Of a stretch of 64,000 bases of DNA, positions 19,979-31,405 are shown in pieces. The notes under the pieces are model-generated. The model ran no database searches, was not told where the DNA came from, and was given only the letters and a program-made list of their open reading frames with translations. Where the stretch lies: contig OZ018333.1 in assembly GCA_963969495.1 (NCBI GenBank), forward strand, positions 15,159,239 through 15,223,238, in the 5' to 3' direction. The stretch's first letter is position 1; each line of letters starts with the position of its first letter. The DNA comes from Ceratothoa steindachneri (taxonomy: Eukaryota; Arthropoda; Malacostraca; Isopoda; Cymothoidae). The position numbers and the translations under genes were made by a program.

Positions 19979-21622
19979 ATGGAAGAGAGAGAATGTAGTC
20001 CCCATTTTCAAGAAGGGTAGTAAAGAGGATCCAAATAACTTTAGACCGATTAGCCAAACTCCTGTAGTCTGTAAAATTCTTGAGAAAATAGTTAAAAAAG
20101 GGATTTGCCAACATCTAGAGAGGGAGGGGTTAATCAGCGATGCTCAGCATGAATTTAGATCAGGAAGATCATGTTTGACTAATTTACTAGACTTTCTGGA
20201 GTTCGTAACAAATAAGGGAGAGAATGTAGATATAATTTACTTGGATTTTAGTAAAGCATTTGATAAGGTACCACAGAGGAGACTAGTTCATAAATTAAAA
20301 ATGAATGGGATATGTGGGGGAAAGTTTCAAATTGGATAGCTGAGTGGCTGAAAGACAGGAAGCAAAAGGTAGTGCTAAATGGTGTAAAGTCAGAGTGGAG
20401 AGATGTTATCAGTGGGGTTCCTCAGGGATCAGTTCTCGGTCCATTATTATTTGTCATCTATATAAACGATCTTGGGGAGGCAGTTAATAATAAAGTGTCC
20501 ATTTTTGCGGATGATACCAAATTAGCAGCTGTAGTTAAAGATATTGATGATAATTTTAAAGTGCAGGGGGATTTAAATAAATTGTTATCGTGGCCACATA
20601 AGTGGCAAATGACTTTCAACCTTGATAAGTGCAAAGTTATTAACATGGGAAAAGATAATAGAGAATTTAACTATGAAATGGATGGGCATTGGCTGAGCTC
20701 AGTAGAGGATGAGAAAGATCTAGGAGTAGTAATAGATAAGTCATTAAGGTTTTCTAAGCAGTGTATTGAAGCAAGAAATAGGGCAAATAGAGTGCTGGGT
20801 TTCATTAAGAGAAATGTCGGTTACAAAAGTAAGGAGGTTATTCTAAACTCTATAACTCTTATGTTAGGCCACATCTAGAGTATTGTATACAGGCATGGTC
20901 CCCATATTTTAGACACGATATTAACCATCTCGAGTCAGTGCCACGGAGGGCTACAAAGATTATTCCTTCCCTGAGGCACCTTGAATATATAGATAGACTG
21001 AGGGTATTAAATATGTTCTAATTCAAAAGAAGCTGTGTGAGACGGAAAATGATTGAGCTATTTAAAAAAATTTCTAGGAAAAGATAAAATGAATGTTAGT
21101 AAGTTTTTTTAGTTAAATGATGGAAATCGGAATAAAGGTCACTACTTGAAAATTAAAAAGCAAGGGTGTAGGTTGTATTTTAAGAAAATATTTTTTCACC
21201 AATAGAGTGGTAGACTTGTGGAACAAATTGCCTTGGAGGGTAGTAGGTAGTCCAAATTTAAATGTATTTAAGAGTAGGTTGGATGAGTTTATGGGGAGGG
21301 AAGGTTGTGTTTGTATATATCTATAGCTGCATGATTTAGTTCTTGACAAGCGTTGATTGGTGATACCCTTGTTTCTGGACGTAATCCTCTGTATTTAGTT
21401 TTCTTGGGAGTTTGGGTGTCTTAAAAAAGAGGCTGTTTGACTTGGATGACCTATGATGGGACCTTGTAGCTTTTGTCATCCGTTATATTATATTGTGGGG
21501 GACTTTGATTTTGTCCTTCCCTGGTGATGGTGCTTTTTGTGGGTGGGTTTTGACAGATGCGGATGACCTTTGATAGGCCCTTGTGTCTTTTGTCATCCAT
21601 GAAATTATGTTATGTTATGTTT
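19979..21622 (+). mobile_element. LINE B copy 3: 5'-truncated, plus strand
   Basis: Starts in RT block 1 (ENVVPIFKKGSKE-like), then YLDFSKAFDKVP and an indel at about 20318. The frame 20312-20878 holds [20 protein letters not shown] and FADDTKLAAV. Further frameshifts lead through the C-terminal domain to the 3' UTR with both tail modules (21444-21481, 21561-21598) and (ATGTT)n ending at 21622. Closely similar to the copy at 55845-58500, but with more breaks. Confidence 0.85.
20312..20878 (+). pseudogene. LINE B copy 3: RT palm fragment
   Basis: 188 codons around the catalytic centre: [34 protein letters not shown] and the FADDTKLAAV Asp pair, ending at YKSKEVIL, where an indel changes frame. 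The upstream RT is in another frame and the C-terminal part has several stops, so no working protein remains. Confidence 0.85.
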
Positions 21623-22346
21623 TCCCCAACAGTCAATTCTTGAACTAAATGCTCACTGTTTGAAAGTACTAAATCTAATATATTGTCCCCCCTCGTTGGC
21701 TCATTAACAAATTGATTCAAAAAATTATCCTCAAAGCATTCTATGAACCGGCCACTTGTTCTATCCTTACCTATCATATTTTCCCAGTCCACAGAGTTTA
21801 AGTTGAAGTCCCCAATAATAACTCCATCTGTTTCACATCCCTTAATTATTTCCCTTATCATTAGTTCATCCATATCATCAGTCTGCCCAGGTGGTCTGTA
21901 AAATCTACCAATTGCACCATTTTATTTTTACTGAACCTAATATCTATCTAAAGTGACTCAACTCCATTCTGCTTTATTGAAGTATTTAAACTTGAAACAA
22001 TGTTGTTTTTTATATAGATAATTATTCCTCCACCAATCCTACCTGTCCTTTGACTAATGTACATATTATAGCCCTGTAAATCAAATTCACTTATAGTGTC
22101 ACTAAATTCTATTTCATTAACCCATGATTCAGTAACACATAATATATCTATATTCTCATCGCTAATATAACTAAATAGCACATCCTTCTTGTTTCTAAGA
22201 ATACGAGCATTTGTACAGAAACAATTTAACCCCTCTATCCCTGAATCACCTCTTCCAACCTGAATGACCTCACCTCTATCGCCTTGGAACCTATTTCTGT
22301 TATCTGCCAAGTCCATTCTACTTTTAGTACTATAATGTCCTCTCAT
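21610..22346 (-). pseudogene. LINE B copy 4: APE-type endonuclease, N-terminal part
   Basis: On the reverse strand, 22346-21948 reads LNCFCTNARILRNKKDVL, DILCVTESWVN (catalytic Glu) and RIGGGIIIYIKN. After a stop and a frame change, 21873-21610 reads GVIIGDFNLNSVDWE (Asp and Asn of the active site) and NEPTRGDNILDLVLSN. Similarity ends at VGEN, near 21623. This is the upstream half that all other LINE B pieces here lack, apart from the partial endonuclease at 55845. It follows the ORF1 stop by only 17 bases. Confidence 0.85.
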
Positions 22347-22362
22347 AATTCCCTGACCACTA

Positions 22363-22977
22363 TTAGTATCTAGTTTCCCGCTTCAAAGACCTAATTACAC
22401 GATTATACTCCTCCCACAACACATCTACCCCCCTCCTACTCAAATGCAGTCCATCCATCGTATACATTTCTTTCATTCCAACAAACCTATCCCACACATC
22501 CACAAACATGACACCTTCTATCTCACACATCCTCCTCACATAATCATTCAGCCCAATCGCACGAGACATCCATTCTACCCCAACATCCATTCTTGGAAGC
22601 ACACCTGTCACAACACCTTTCATTCTATTTTCTTTCACCTTTTCAATCAACCTCTTGTACCTCTCACGTAACTCACATGCATCCACTTTCTTCACATCAT
22701 TCACTCCTACATGTGTAATCACAACCACATCCCTTGCACGGCCAGACACCAGCTCCTCAAACCTATCAGACAGATCCCTCACTCCAGCACCTGGCAAACG
22801 CACCCTCAAACCATTCAATCTACTTGCATTCAACTTCCTATCTAAATATCTAAGTCGCGAATCACCCATCACAAGCACTTCAGTCAGACTCCTATTCCTA
22901 ACCCCCACAGACCTAACTCCATCCCCACTCCTATTCTCATTCAAAATACCAGTCACTCTACCTCCACCCCCACCCAC
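22363..22977 (-). CDS. LINE B ORF1 fragment: SGNH (GDSL-type) esterase
   Basis: An uninterrupted 204-codon frame shows the SGNH hydrolase blocks in order: VMGDSRLR (nucleophile Ser in GDS), the Gly block GAGVRDL, HVGVNDVKK (Asn), and MDGLHLSRRG (Asp-x-x-His). All four signature residues are present. Esterase domains in ORF1 are an established feature of some CR1-type LINEs and are thought to help in membrane or lipid interactions, which is unproven. The N-terminal end is a Gly-rich run near 22977; whether more ORF1 lay upstream is unknown because LINE F begins at about 22986. The intact catalytic set contrasts with the broken endonuclease next to it. Confidence 0.88.
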   Translation of the reverse strand: MGGGGGRVTGILNENRSGDGVRSVGVRNRSLTEVLVMGDSRLRYLDRKLNASRLNGLRVRLPGAGVRDLSDRFEELVSGRARDVVVITHVGVNDVKKVDACELRERYKRLIEKVKENRMKGVVTGVLPRMDVGVEWMSRAIGLNDYVRRMCEIEGVMFVDVWDRFVGMKEMYTMDGLHLSRRGVDVLWEEYNRVIRSLKRETRY

Positions 22978-22985
22978 ATCATCAG

Positions 22986-24060
22986 CCTATACTGTGAGTA
23001 GCGTGATCCCTTTTCCCTATTATCGACTCCAAATCTGTATGCGATATCTCTGTCGTGTACAGCAGGCCCCTGTATTGGAGGTCTATAGATGCCTGTATCC
23101 TGCCGAGTCAACGGCGGCATTCGACAGGTTGCCATCCTTACATCCATACCCCGCCCTTAGAACCTCCGGATAGGAACTCCTCTCTCCAACTTGTCTGATC
23201 TAAGAGGCCTTGCCCTCTGTCGTCGCTGAACCCTAGTTGGCGTGTTTCACCTCCCACCGTCTGTACCAGAATGTGGATGCTGGACAAGTCGCCCGAGTAC
23301 CCTTGCATCCTTAAGAGCATGTTCCTACAGCATGCGACCTCCCCCCCCCCTTTCTATACTGCCCGTTATATAGGGATGGTTCCAAGTCGGACAATGGCGT
23401 GGGTGCCGCAGCCACCTACTAATGAGAGTTTCTAACCTTACCTTTACCTCTGACAGCTTCTATTGTTACCGCTGAACTTTCAGCCATTTTTTTAGACTGA
23501 TCTAAATTTTATATTTTACCGATTTCGTAATTTTCGCCGACTCAAGGAGTGCTTTACAGTTAATTCAGTCTTTTAATACTTTCCCATCTCATAGTCAAAT
23601 AAATCTGCAACTGTCTAGTCCAGAATGCGTCCCGATATAGAATTCTATTCTGTTGAGTCCCCGTGCCTGTAGGGGTCCTAGACAGCGAAAGGGCTGATCA
23701 GCTAGCCCACTCAGCCTATTATGTGTCCCCCGAGAACACTGCTCTGCATTTTCGAGATTTCTTTCCTCCTATAAGAAAATATATTTTTCATTCGTGGCAG
23801 AACCAATAGGATGGATGTTCATCATTTAAATTACATAAAATTAAAATATCTGCTCGCTCTTGGCCTTCGAACCTTCAAAGACTACGGTCCTTAGAGGTAG
23901 CCCTTTGCCGAGTGCGCATCGGCCACACAAGATTTACGCACGGTCAGCTTGTTTCGGCTGATACTCAAATCAGCCTTCGCTGCCGTTTTTGTGGTAGGGA
24001 CAAATCTGTGCTTACCTTCTACTAGAATGTACTCATTTTGCCACTCTCCGGTCGTCCTGT
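22986..24060 (+). mobile_element. LINE F copy 1: I-type LINE, RT C-terminus and RNase H, plus strand
   Basis: Reads YYRLQICMRYLCRVQQAPV (post-RT region, matching the RPQVYLRSLFRVQQYPS of copy 2). Then comes RNase H with YRDGSKSDNGVGAAA (the first catalytic Asp) and TAELSAIF (Glu), followed by decayed text. The post-RNase H region typical of I/R1-group LINEs comes next: EVALCRVRIGHTRFTHGQLVSAD and CRFCGRDK. Many stops make it a pseudogene. The fragment is bounded on the left by LINE B ORF1. Confidence 0.75.
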
Positions 24061-24900
24061 TTCTCGACCCTTTTAACTATTTCTCGTTTCACGTCTTCGA
24101 TTCATTTTGGCAGAGGAATCTTCCCCCCCCCCCCTTCCTTTCAGTTTTAACATTTTTATCATATCACAAAGTAGTCTTCTCCCCCCTTGTATAACTAATT
24201 CACCTCGTTTTATCTGAGATGCGATTTATAATCCCCTTGGACAGGGCAACAACCCAACTGGTTCCTTACCTTAAACCCTTCTCTTAATACCGCGCGAGTT
24301 AGAGACTCACGCAGCATCAGATGGAAATCGTCGCAGCAATCTCTTTGAGGTCGTCCCCTCGCATTACCAACCAACCTTCTAGTGCTCAACAGCACCTCAA
24401 CCTTCGCCGAAAACCGACGACAGACCTATCTATCATCCTAGCTCCCTTTACTTGGTGTCGCTATATATGTTTACGTGTTCCAGAAGAACAAAAGGTATGT
24501 GCACTCATTTTGCCTCTCTTCGGTCATCCTATTTCCCGACCCTTTTAGCTATCTCTCGTCTCAGAGCTTCGATTCATTTTGGCAGAGGAATCTTTTAGCC
24601 CCCCCCCCCACCCCTCCGTTTTAACATTTGTATCACAAAGTGGTCTTCTCCCTCTTATTTAACTAATTCAACTCGTTTTATCTGAGCTGCCATTTAGAAT
24701 CCACTTGGATCGGGCAGCAACCCAACTGGTCCCTTACCTTAAACCATTCTCTTCGTACCGCGCGAGTTAGAGACTACGCGAGAGCATCAGAGGGAAATCT
24801 TTGCAGAAACCAATTCGAGGTCGCCGCATCGCATTATCAACCAATCTTCTAGTGCCCAACAGCACCTCAACCTTCGCCGAAAACCGACGACAAACCTACG
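24023..24900 (+). repeat. Tandem duplication, unit about 470 bp, in the LINE F 3' region
   Basis: GTACTCATTTTGCC at 24028 recurs as GCACTCATTTTGCC at 24501. Both units continue through GATTCATTTTGGCAGAGGAATCTT, a C run (about 24124-24135 and 24600-24610), CTCGTTTTATCTGAG, TACCGCGCGAGTTAGAGACT and CAACCTTCGCCGAAAACCGACGAC in pieces. The copies differ at many positions, so the duplication is old. Confidence 0.8.
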
Positions 24901-25029
24901 GTGGAAATGGCCGACCTCCTCCGACCTTCATAAAAGAACAATTCAGAATCAGTCCCAAACGCACAAGCAGAGGTCAGGTAACCGCCAGGGCCACAAGATA
25001 GTAGAAAGAAGGAGGAGAAACAAAGGACA
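24901..25029. other. Short spacer between two tail-to-tail LINE F copies
   Basis: No recognisable coding sequence; purine-rich toward 25029. Confidence 0.4.
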
Positions 25030-25119
25030 GTGAAAGAAAGTAATAGGGGAAGGATGAGGGTATATTAAAAGTCTAGTTCATATCACCAGGGGGCCCTTAA
25101 GTGCCCCAAGGCTAACCCC

Positions 25120-26870
25120 TCTCACAACGAGAAAGACAGCCTCGGTGAGATCAACATTTGATGACAGAAACGGTCCCAGAGAGAGTGATAGAGAGAGAGG
25201 GAGATAATGTGGGTATACTGGGTGAATAGACTTAGGTCTGGGTAGAAGAGGAGTATTATATGGCGGGGGGTGGGGGTGCTGCATCCCGGGATGATGACGG
25301 AACAGATGTGGTAGTATGCGGGATACGTGGAGCAGCGGGACGAGAGTCTGCTGCCGTGCGTAAGATATCGGAAAACCTTAGGTCGGGTGGAAGTGAATTT
25401 CTCCCGGACGAATCGGGACCTCACGCATATCCACCTTAGCAGAATCACGGAAAGCTAAGACAATCCTGATGGATTCTCACTGGCAGCACTGATAAAACGG
25501 GGTGGCCCCCACATTGGTCACAAGGGGTATGGAAAACAACTTAATAAAAACGGGGAAAAGCAAAGGACTAAAAGAAGACAGCACAACACACACTTAAGTT
25601 ATAGGCACACGACACATATTCTAAAAACAAGGGCGGCTGGCGCAATTAACAAATGACATGCTCCAGCCGGACGGGAGTGTACAAGATAAAAGATAAAACA
25701 ATAAATGAAAAGACAACTTACAAAAGAGATAAAACACGACTGCGCGATAAAAATGCAAGGGAATGGCGAACGAAGGGAATCCTCAGGTAAAAGAAAGCTA
25801 AGTCGAGCAGGGGGTACGACACAAGAAAGGGTAGAGAAGCAAGAATTTCGAATGGAATAAAGGCAGGGATAAACCACTAAGATGTGAGCCACAGAAAACT
25901 CGCCACCACAAAAGGGAGAACCAGGGGCAACCCGGCCTCCAGCCGAAACTAAATAGACATAGGTGAGTCACGTGTGCCCAATTCGCGATCGGCAAAGAGC
26001 AACCTCCCAAGACCGGAGTCGCTGAGAGCTAAAGAACCAGGGGTGGACAGAACGTTTAATATATGGACAACTTAGAAGGGGGAGGGGCGAATCCTACTCT
26101 CCCTGCCACAAACGAAAGATATACGCCCTGATTACGGGGCAGGAGTGCCTAAAGGGCAGAGGGGCGGCTTTGGGACCTCGAGGGCGGCGGATCAGCCTCT
26201 TCGTTGCCAGAAACCCCAACATGAGCTGAAGCCCAACAGGCCGCCACCCTGTAACGGCAGGCATTTCTAACCAGCTAGGAATGAATCCGTAAAACTAAAG
26301 GATGGGTAGACGTAAAAAACGAAACGCCTCCAAAGTAGTCCAGGAAGAATTGAGTGATAAAATCAAATTAAAAGCCAAAAGAATGGCCGTTAACTCAGTA
26401 GTAAAAACGGGTGTGCTCCCTTAGGAAAAGCGGACCGAAGGAACTCCGTAGAGGACACCGCGGCCGCCCCAATACCAAGGTCTGACTTCCAGGCGTCAGT
26501 ATAGATCGAACGCTGGTGCGTATGAGAGCACGCATGTCCAAGAAACAGGTACTTTAATAGACGAGGGTCAGTAGACCCTTTCTCGAAACGAGAGAAAGCA
26601 GAAAAGACCTCAGGAGGGCGAACGCTCCAACACGGAGACGGCGTGAATGGGGGGATGGGGCAACACCCATAGAGGTGAGATGGTTCTCAACCCAGAGCCC
26701 GAGAGGCCGAGGTAAGGATAGCCGCTGATCCAAAGATGCTAAAGAGTACGGGGCAAAAAGGCACGCATGGACAGGGGTGGAAGGATACTGCTGAACACGA
26801 AATAGGGATCGTAAGTACACCTGCGGCCGGTGATATCGCAAGGGAAGCACGCCACCCTCCACAAAAAGGC
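25120..26870 (-). pseudogene. LINE F copy 2: RNase H and C-terminal region
   Basis: Reverse-strand frames show YHRPQVYLRSLFRVQQYPS at about 26830-26770 (post-RT), then a decayed RNase H. The THxxxLVSAG-like and WRVFCGSH wording at about 25985-25865 corresponds to the GHTRxTHG...C block of I/R1 elements. No open frame spans it. Confidence 0.6.
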
Positions 26871-27189
26871 TAGGATAGGCGAGATGCGCTAGGCTCCACT
26901 ACTAATACGGGCCCCAAGCGAACGAACAGGGTAACGGAACTTCAAGACCGAAGGAGACACTGGAGTACACCTTGCAACCGTAGTCCAACCGGGATTAAAC
27001 TAGTGCCGAATAAAGCGACCACAAGGTGCCCCTATCAATACCCCAAGTGGTGTGGAAAAAAACTCGAAGCAAATCCATAGTCTTCGAACGATAAGCCCTC
27101 AAACGACGCAAATATGCCACCCAAGTGAGCTTGCTATCAAGCGTTAAACCCAGAACTTAAAAACGGGGATATACTCAATCACCGTGCGA

Positions 27190-28780
27190 TTCAAAAAGAG
27201 GAGAAGGGGCCAAGGACCACACGACTACGATAAAAATGCATGGTCTTCGTTTTGGTTACCGAAAAATATAAACACTTGTTGACAGCACGATCCGACACGA
27301 CATCAATTTCCAGCTATAATCGACGGGCAGCAGAAGGCAAATGGGGAGATGAACAAAATATCGGTAAGTATTCCACGAAGAGAGAACCCGAAACCCCCTC
27401 CGAAAGAGTGAGCACCAGACTATTAATAGAAATGGCACAACATGTCATACTTAAAACACATCCCTGGGAAACACCCTCCTCTTGAACCCGCAACCCTGAG
27501 CAAGCATTCACAACACGGATTGGACGATAAAAATTCTTGAATAAAAACCAGTAAAAAAAACCCCATACCCAATCATATAACTGACGTAAAACACCATACC
27601 TCCAGGTGGTGTCGTAAGCCATCTCAATGTCGAAAAACACCGCCAACACCTGATGCCTGGAGGAAAAAGACTCTAAAACGGAGTCGTCCAAACGGATGAG
27701 GTGGTCAAGAGTACTAAGACCGCTGTGAAAACTGCACTGAAATGGAGAGAGGAGCGAGTTGGACTCTAAAAACCAAGTAAAGCGAACTTGAACAATACTC
27801 TCGAGTAGCTTACTGAGGTAGCTCATAAGAGCAATCGGGCGATAGTGACTGAGGTCCAAACCGTCTTTACCGGGCTTGAGAAAGGGTAGAACAACCTCCA
27901 CAAGCCAGGAATGCAGATAAATCCATTTAGCCCAAAGCAGGTTGTAAGGGTCAACTAAAAATAACTCGGAGTGGGGATCAAGACGACGCAGAAAGTCGTA
28001 GTGGATGTAATCATAGCCGGGAGAGGTGGAACTACAGTGAGACAAAGCATCCCGCAGATCATAGACGGAAAAGAGAGCATTATAAGAGTAGGTGGCGTAC
28101 GTGGTAAATTTTAAAAGGCGTGACTCTATAGCGGCCTTATGATCGAGAAACCATTGAAGATAGATACGAGCGCTACTCACCGAAGCAAAATGGTCAGCAA
28201 GAGCATCGCTGACCAACTAGCCATCGGACACAAGCAAGCCTCCGATATCCAGAGTGGGGATAGCATGACCACCGTAGAGACGACGGATCTTCTTGATCCG
28301 CTTCCAAACCCGAGGGAACGACGTGGACGAAGAGATGGAAGATACGTATCGGCGCCAAGACTCAAGGCGGGCACGACGGAGGGTCCTCTGGCGGATGGCA
28401 CGACCCCGGTTGTGATCAATCCTACTCGAGATGGTCGAGTTCTGCCTATAACGAGAATGAGCCAACAGATATGAAGCGATAACCGACGCGCAATCCCAGG
28501 GCACCTCCGCGGAACAAAGCGCTTAGCAGCCTCGAAAATATGAGCCGCTGAATCAACGGTATCGAAGGAACCCAGGGCGGCATTGATAAAAGAGGATTTC
28601 CGGAACAAAATGCAATTTGCTCGTCGCAGATCCCAACGAGTAAGGGAGGAAAGGCATGTGCCAAGAAGGGCGGCCGACAGGACAATCGGGAAGTTATCAC
28701 TCCCTGAAAGGTCGTCCCGAATCGACAACAGGAATGGAGGAAACAGTCGGGCGAACATAAAAACAAGTCTACAACACTTG
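27190..28780 (-). pseudogene. LINE F copy 2: reverse transcriptase
   Basis: The main frame 28216-27314 reads GYDYIHYDFLRRL, VVLPFLKPGKDGLDLSHYRP, ALMSYLSKLLE, VFFDIEMAYDTTWRYGVL (catalytic Asp) and EEGVSQGCVLSMTCC. The second catalytic block should be FVDDL but reads FVEYLPIFCS, so the Asp pair is lost. The upstream part (28758-28177) lies in another frame. The wording and YDTTWRYG spacing are typical of the I/R1 group, not CR1. Confidence 0.85.
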
Positions 28781-28789
28781 TCCGTTTAA

Positions 28790-29340
28790 ATATTATAGGA
28801 AGTAAGATCGCCGGAATTTAAAAGACAAAGGGATTCGGATAATAAAAGGGACTCAACCACACAGCCCCGGAGATTAAGGGCATTTTCATCCCAAGACGTG
28901 TGGTGAGCATTAAAAACACAAATAAAAATGGGGTAGGTAACTGACTTGTGAGCTCTAAAAGGTCAGACCGACTCAAATTAAAATCCGGGGGAATGTACAC
29001 AGAACAAACAGTTAAAAGCTTAGAGATAAAAACCATCGCACAACAGCCTGCAAGGTATTACGGGGGGGAGGGGGGAGTGGCGTAGAAAATAACGACGAGG
29101 AAATTAAAAGATAAGCACACCATGGGACATGCCTCCAGCAGGGGGGATGGAATTAAACACCCGGAAGTGGGAAAGCACCGGGAAAGGACGAGTCCCAATC
29201 CTATCTTCTTGCAAACGGACCGCCAAGGGCCGAATGCTAGAAAGCAAGAGCTGGAGTTCCTCCCACTAGGGGAGAACCCATTGACAATTCCACGGTAGGA
29301 TGAGAGACATTACTGTCGTCTCGAAATCAACGACGAGATT
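28790..29340 (-). pseudogene. LINE F copy 2: endonuclease remnant
   Basis: Reverse-strand text reads LTVCSVYIPPDFNLSRSDLLEL and PFLFVFLMLTTRLGM, corresponding to the SxYIPP and LLLGDxNxRHxLW blocks of APE endonucleases in the sister LINE D (41180-41761). The active-site Asp-x-Asn is degraded. The N-terminal WNCRG-like block lies near 29280. Confidence 0.55.
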
Positions 29341-29641
29341 CTAGTGACAGAAACTGACGAAGACCCAGAGGGAACAAGGGGCCGATCGCGGTTAGCCAGG
29401 GACGCACCCGGCACGAACTTGCCAGCAGGAACGGCGAGAGGCGAAAGTGGATTGCCAGACCGAACTCCTAACGTGGGCGGCTCATGGCCCGGAGGGAAAA
29501 GAAGCTCGACCAGAGACGGACGAGAAGTAAGATGCGAAGAAGATGGAACAGAAGACAGAACATGGACAGAGGGGTGAGGAGGTAGCAGGGTCAGATGGAG
29601 AGGAAGGAATTGGGTCAGAAGGAGTTGATGTAGGAGACAGG

Positions 29642-29795
29642 GAAGGCAAAACTGTGGTAGGAGGCAAGGAAAGCGGAACAGGGGTTGCAGGCAACGGAGA
29701 CGGAACTTGGGTAGGAGGCATCGAAGACTGCACAGAAGTAAGGGGCAAGGAAGAAGGAACTGGGGTAGGAGGCAAGGAAGAAGGAACCGGATGTA
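29642..29795 (-). repeat. 27 bp tandem repeat encoding Pro/Ser-rich units in LINE F
   Basis: Five to six units of about 27 bp, plus-strand form GGAACTGGGGTAGGAGGCAA then GGAAGAA. On the reverse strand each unit encodes nine residues like VPSSLPPTP. It lies between ORF1 zinc knuckles and endonuclease, in a low-complexity linker. Confidence 0.8.
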
Positions 29796-29920
29796 CCTTT
29801 GCCTTCAAAATGACGTCGTTGATGCCAACGGGGGAGGCCAGCGAACGACATCAAAACGGAGGCCGCCTCAACAACCGATTCGAGGACCAAACAAACCTCA
29901 TCAGACGCAGCGCTCTTAGA

Positions 29921-30946
29921 CTACGAACGATGTGAGGAGGAACCCTTCCGGTGGCGCTGAGCCAAAGGAACGGAAGGGAGAGCGAGATCAGACGCCTGGA
30001 TGAACCGCCGGAAAGCCTTCAGCGGCTCAGCCCGGTCGGTCTCACGGTCCGTGACAGAAGAAACCAAATGCAAAAGAGAGGGAGCAACAGAGGGACCGCG
30101 AGTAGAAGACAGAGTGGGGCGACCAGGAGTATGGCGGCGGGAACCCGCCTCCCGGAGAACGTCAGAGAAGAAACGGCGGGAGGGGGTGAGCTGTACCCAC
30201 ACACTACGACGGGCCTCACGGAAGTCAAGCATGAGGGAGTCGCGAAGAGCCAGGACATCCTTCTCAAAAAGGAATACGAAACAAGAACGCAAAGTCGCGC
30301 TATGGGAACCTCCACAATAAGCGCAACATTCATGATTTCCACAAGAGGGGCAATGGTACGCCAACTCACAGGCCACACAGCGATGAGCTTGCCTACAATT
30401 GCTGCTCATAGGGCCAAACTGGTGGCAATTAAAACAACGTCTGGGAAGGTCGACATAACGAGACACGAAGGTAACCAGCACGAACAAACTGGGGCAGATC
30501 CTGACGCTCAAAGGTGATGATGAGCGTACTGGGAGGAACCATAGCGGGACCAACAGACTTAGACTCCCTATAAACGTCCGGAGCACTCTGGGACGAAAGT
30601 TATCCTTTAGTCTCGAGACATCATACCCCAGTAATTCGTTGGAGCGAATCGCTCCCGTAACAAACTTAAGGTGACGGTGCGGCACAACCGAAACTGGGAC
30701 CTCCGAAATGGGTGACAAATCCCACACGGTGACACACTGATCTCGCGAAGATACCTCAACCATTAAATCACCACTACCACGGACCCACATACGGCGGGGG
30801 GAGGGGGGAGCACAGTGGGACTCAAACTCCTCATTAACATCAAACACGACCAATTTAGAAAGCGGAGACCGGGAACTGGAATTCAGCACCAGAAAACGAT
30901 GATAATCCAAATCAGGATCTATCTCTTCTGCGAAGGGATCTAACAA
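29921..30946 (-). CDS. LINE F ORF1 fragment: gag-like protein with zinc knuckles
   Basis: A 341-codon open frame, the longest intact one of LINE F. Around residues 165-225 it carries three Cys/His boxes: RCFNCHQFG-P-MSSNC (Pro where the His is expected), CVACELAYHCPSC and CAYCGGSHSATLRSC. This three-box layout is like ORF1 of LINE D and of I/R1-type LINEs generally, which bind RNA. The C-terminal part (LRDSLMLDFREARRSVW) matches LINE D ORF1. The N-terminal part upstream of 30946 is broken. Confidence 0.8.
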   Translation of the reverse strand: MLDPFAEEIDPDLDYHRFLVLNSSSRSPLSKLVVFDVNEEFESHCAPPSPRRMWVRGSGDLMVEVSSRDQCVTVWDLSPISEVPVSVVPHRHLKFVTGAIRSNELLGYDVSRLKDNFRPRVLRTFIGSLSLLVPLWFLPVRSSSPLSVRICPSLFVLVTFVSRYVDLPRRCFNCHQFGPMSSNCRQAHRCVACELAYHCPSCGNHECCAYCGGSHSATLRSCFVFLFEKDVLALRDSLMLDFREARRSVWVQLTPSRRFFSDVLREAGSRRHTPGRPTLSSTRGPSVAPSLLHLVSSVTDRETDRAEPLKAFRRFIQASDLALPSVPLAQRHRKGSSSHRS

Positions 30947-31149
30947 TCGCAGAAAAGAGGACTTACTGACAGGCGTAATACCTGAAAGGACTGAGACAAG
31001 AACCCGGAGTAAAGTATAAAACGGGGTGCAAACTCGCGGAATCAGTCTTCTGTCGCAACACCTACTCGGAGCGCAGACCCAACCAGGAGGGTAAGCCCGT
31101 CGTCCCCTGACCCAATCATCGTTTTAAAAATGGCCCGCCAGCCTCAGAA

Positions 31150-31405
31150 ATTTACCAGTTGGGAAAGCAAAGACCCCCAAGATGGCCAGTCAGGCTCCCA
31201 CCAACCAGCACAGGAAGAACCCAGCCATGGGGTCGCGCATTCTGAAGGACAGCTCTGATACACTTAGAACGCCATAATCTAGAAAAGGGGAGAGACAGAG
31301 GACAGAAAAGAGAATTAGTACAGAAGATGAGGTAAGTTCCGACAAAGCGCCGAGTCCCAGAAACACGGCGGCCAGGAAAGCAAATCGCCAGGCCCTTTAC
31401 GGACA
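31150..31405 (-). other. LINE F 5' UTR with a 5' terminus shared with LINE D
   Basis: CGGCGGCCAGGAAAGCAAATCG and GGCCCTTTACGGA at 31361-31402 match LINE D 5' ends at about 44760-44799 and 61060-61108. This fixes the element start near 31403-31405. Confidence 0.65.

Larger units (their letters stand above)
25030..31405 (-). mobile_element. LINE F copy 2: near full-length I-type LINE, reverse strand
   Basis: Read on the reverse strand: 5' UTR (31405-31150), ORF1 with zinc knuckles (30946-29921), a Pro/Ser-rich repeat region, endonuclease (29340-28790), RT (28780-27190), RNase H and C-terminal region (26870-25120), and a 3' UTR to about 25030. Its 5' end (TCCGTAAAGGGCCTGGCGATT on the reverse strand) matches the start of LINE D, so F and D are sister families. 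All ORF2 parts contain stops and frameshifts. Confidence 0.75.

Noticed and set aside
19608..22985. A single twin-primed LINE B insertion
   Set aside because: Twin priming leaves one tail and puts the inverted part on the 5' side. Here tails lie at both outer ends of 19608-21622, and the 5' half follows a tail.
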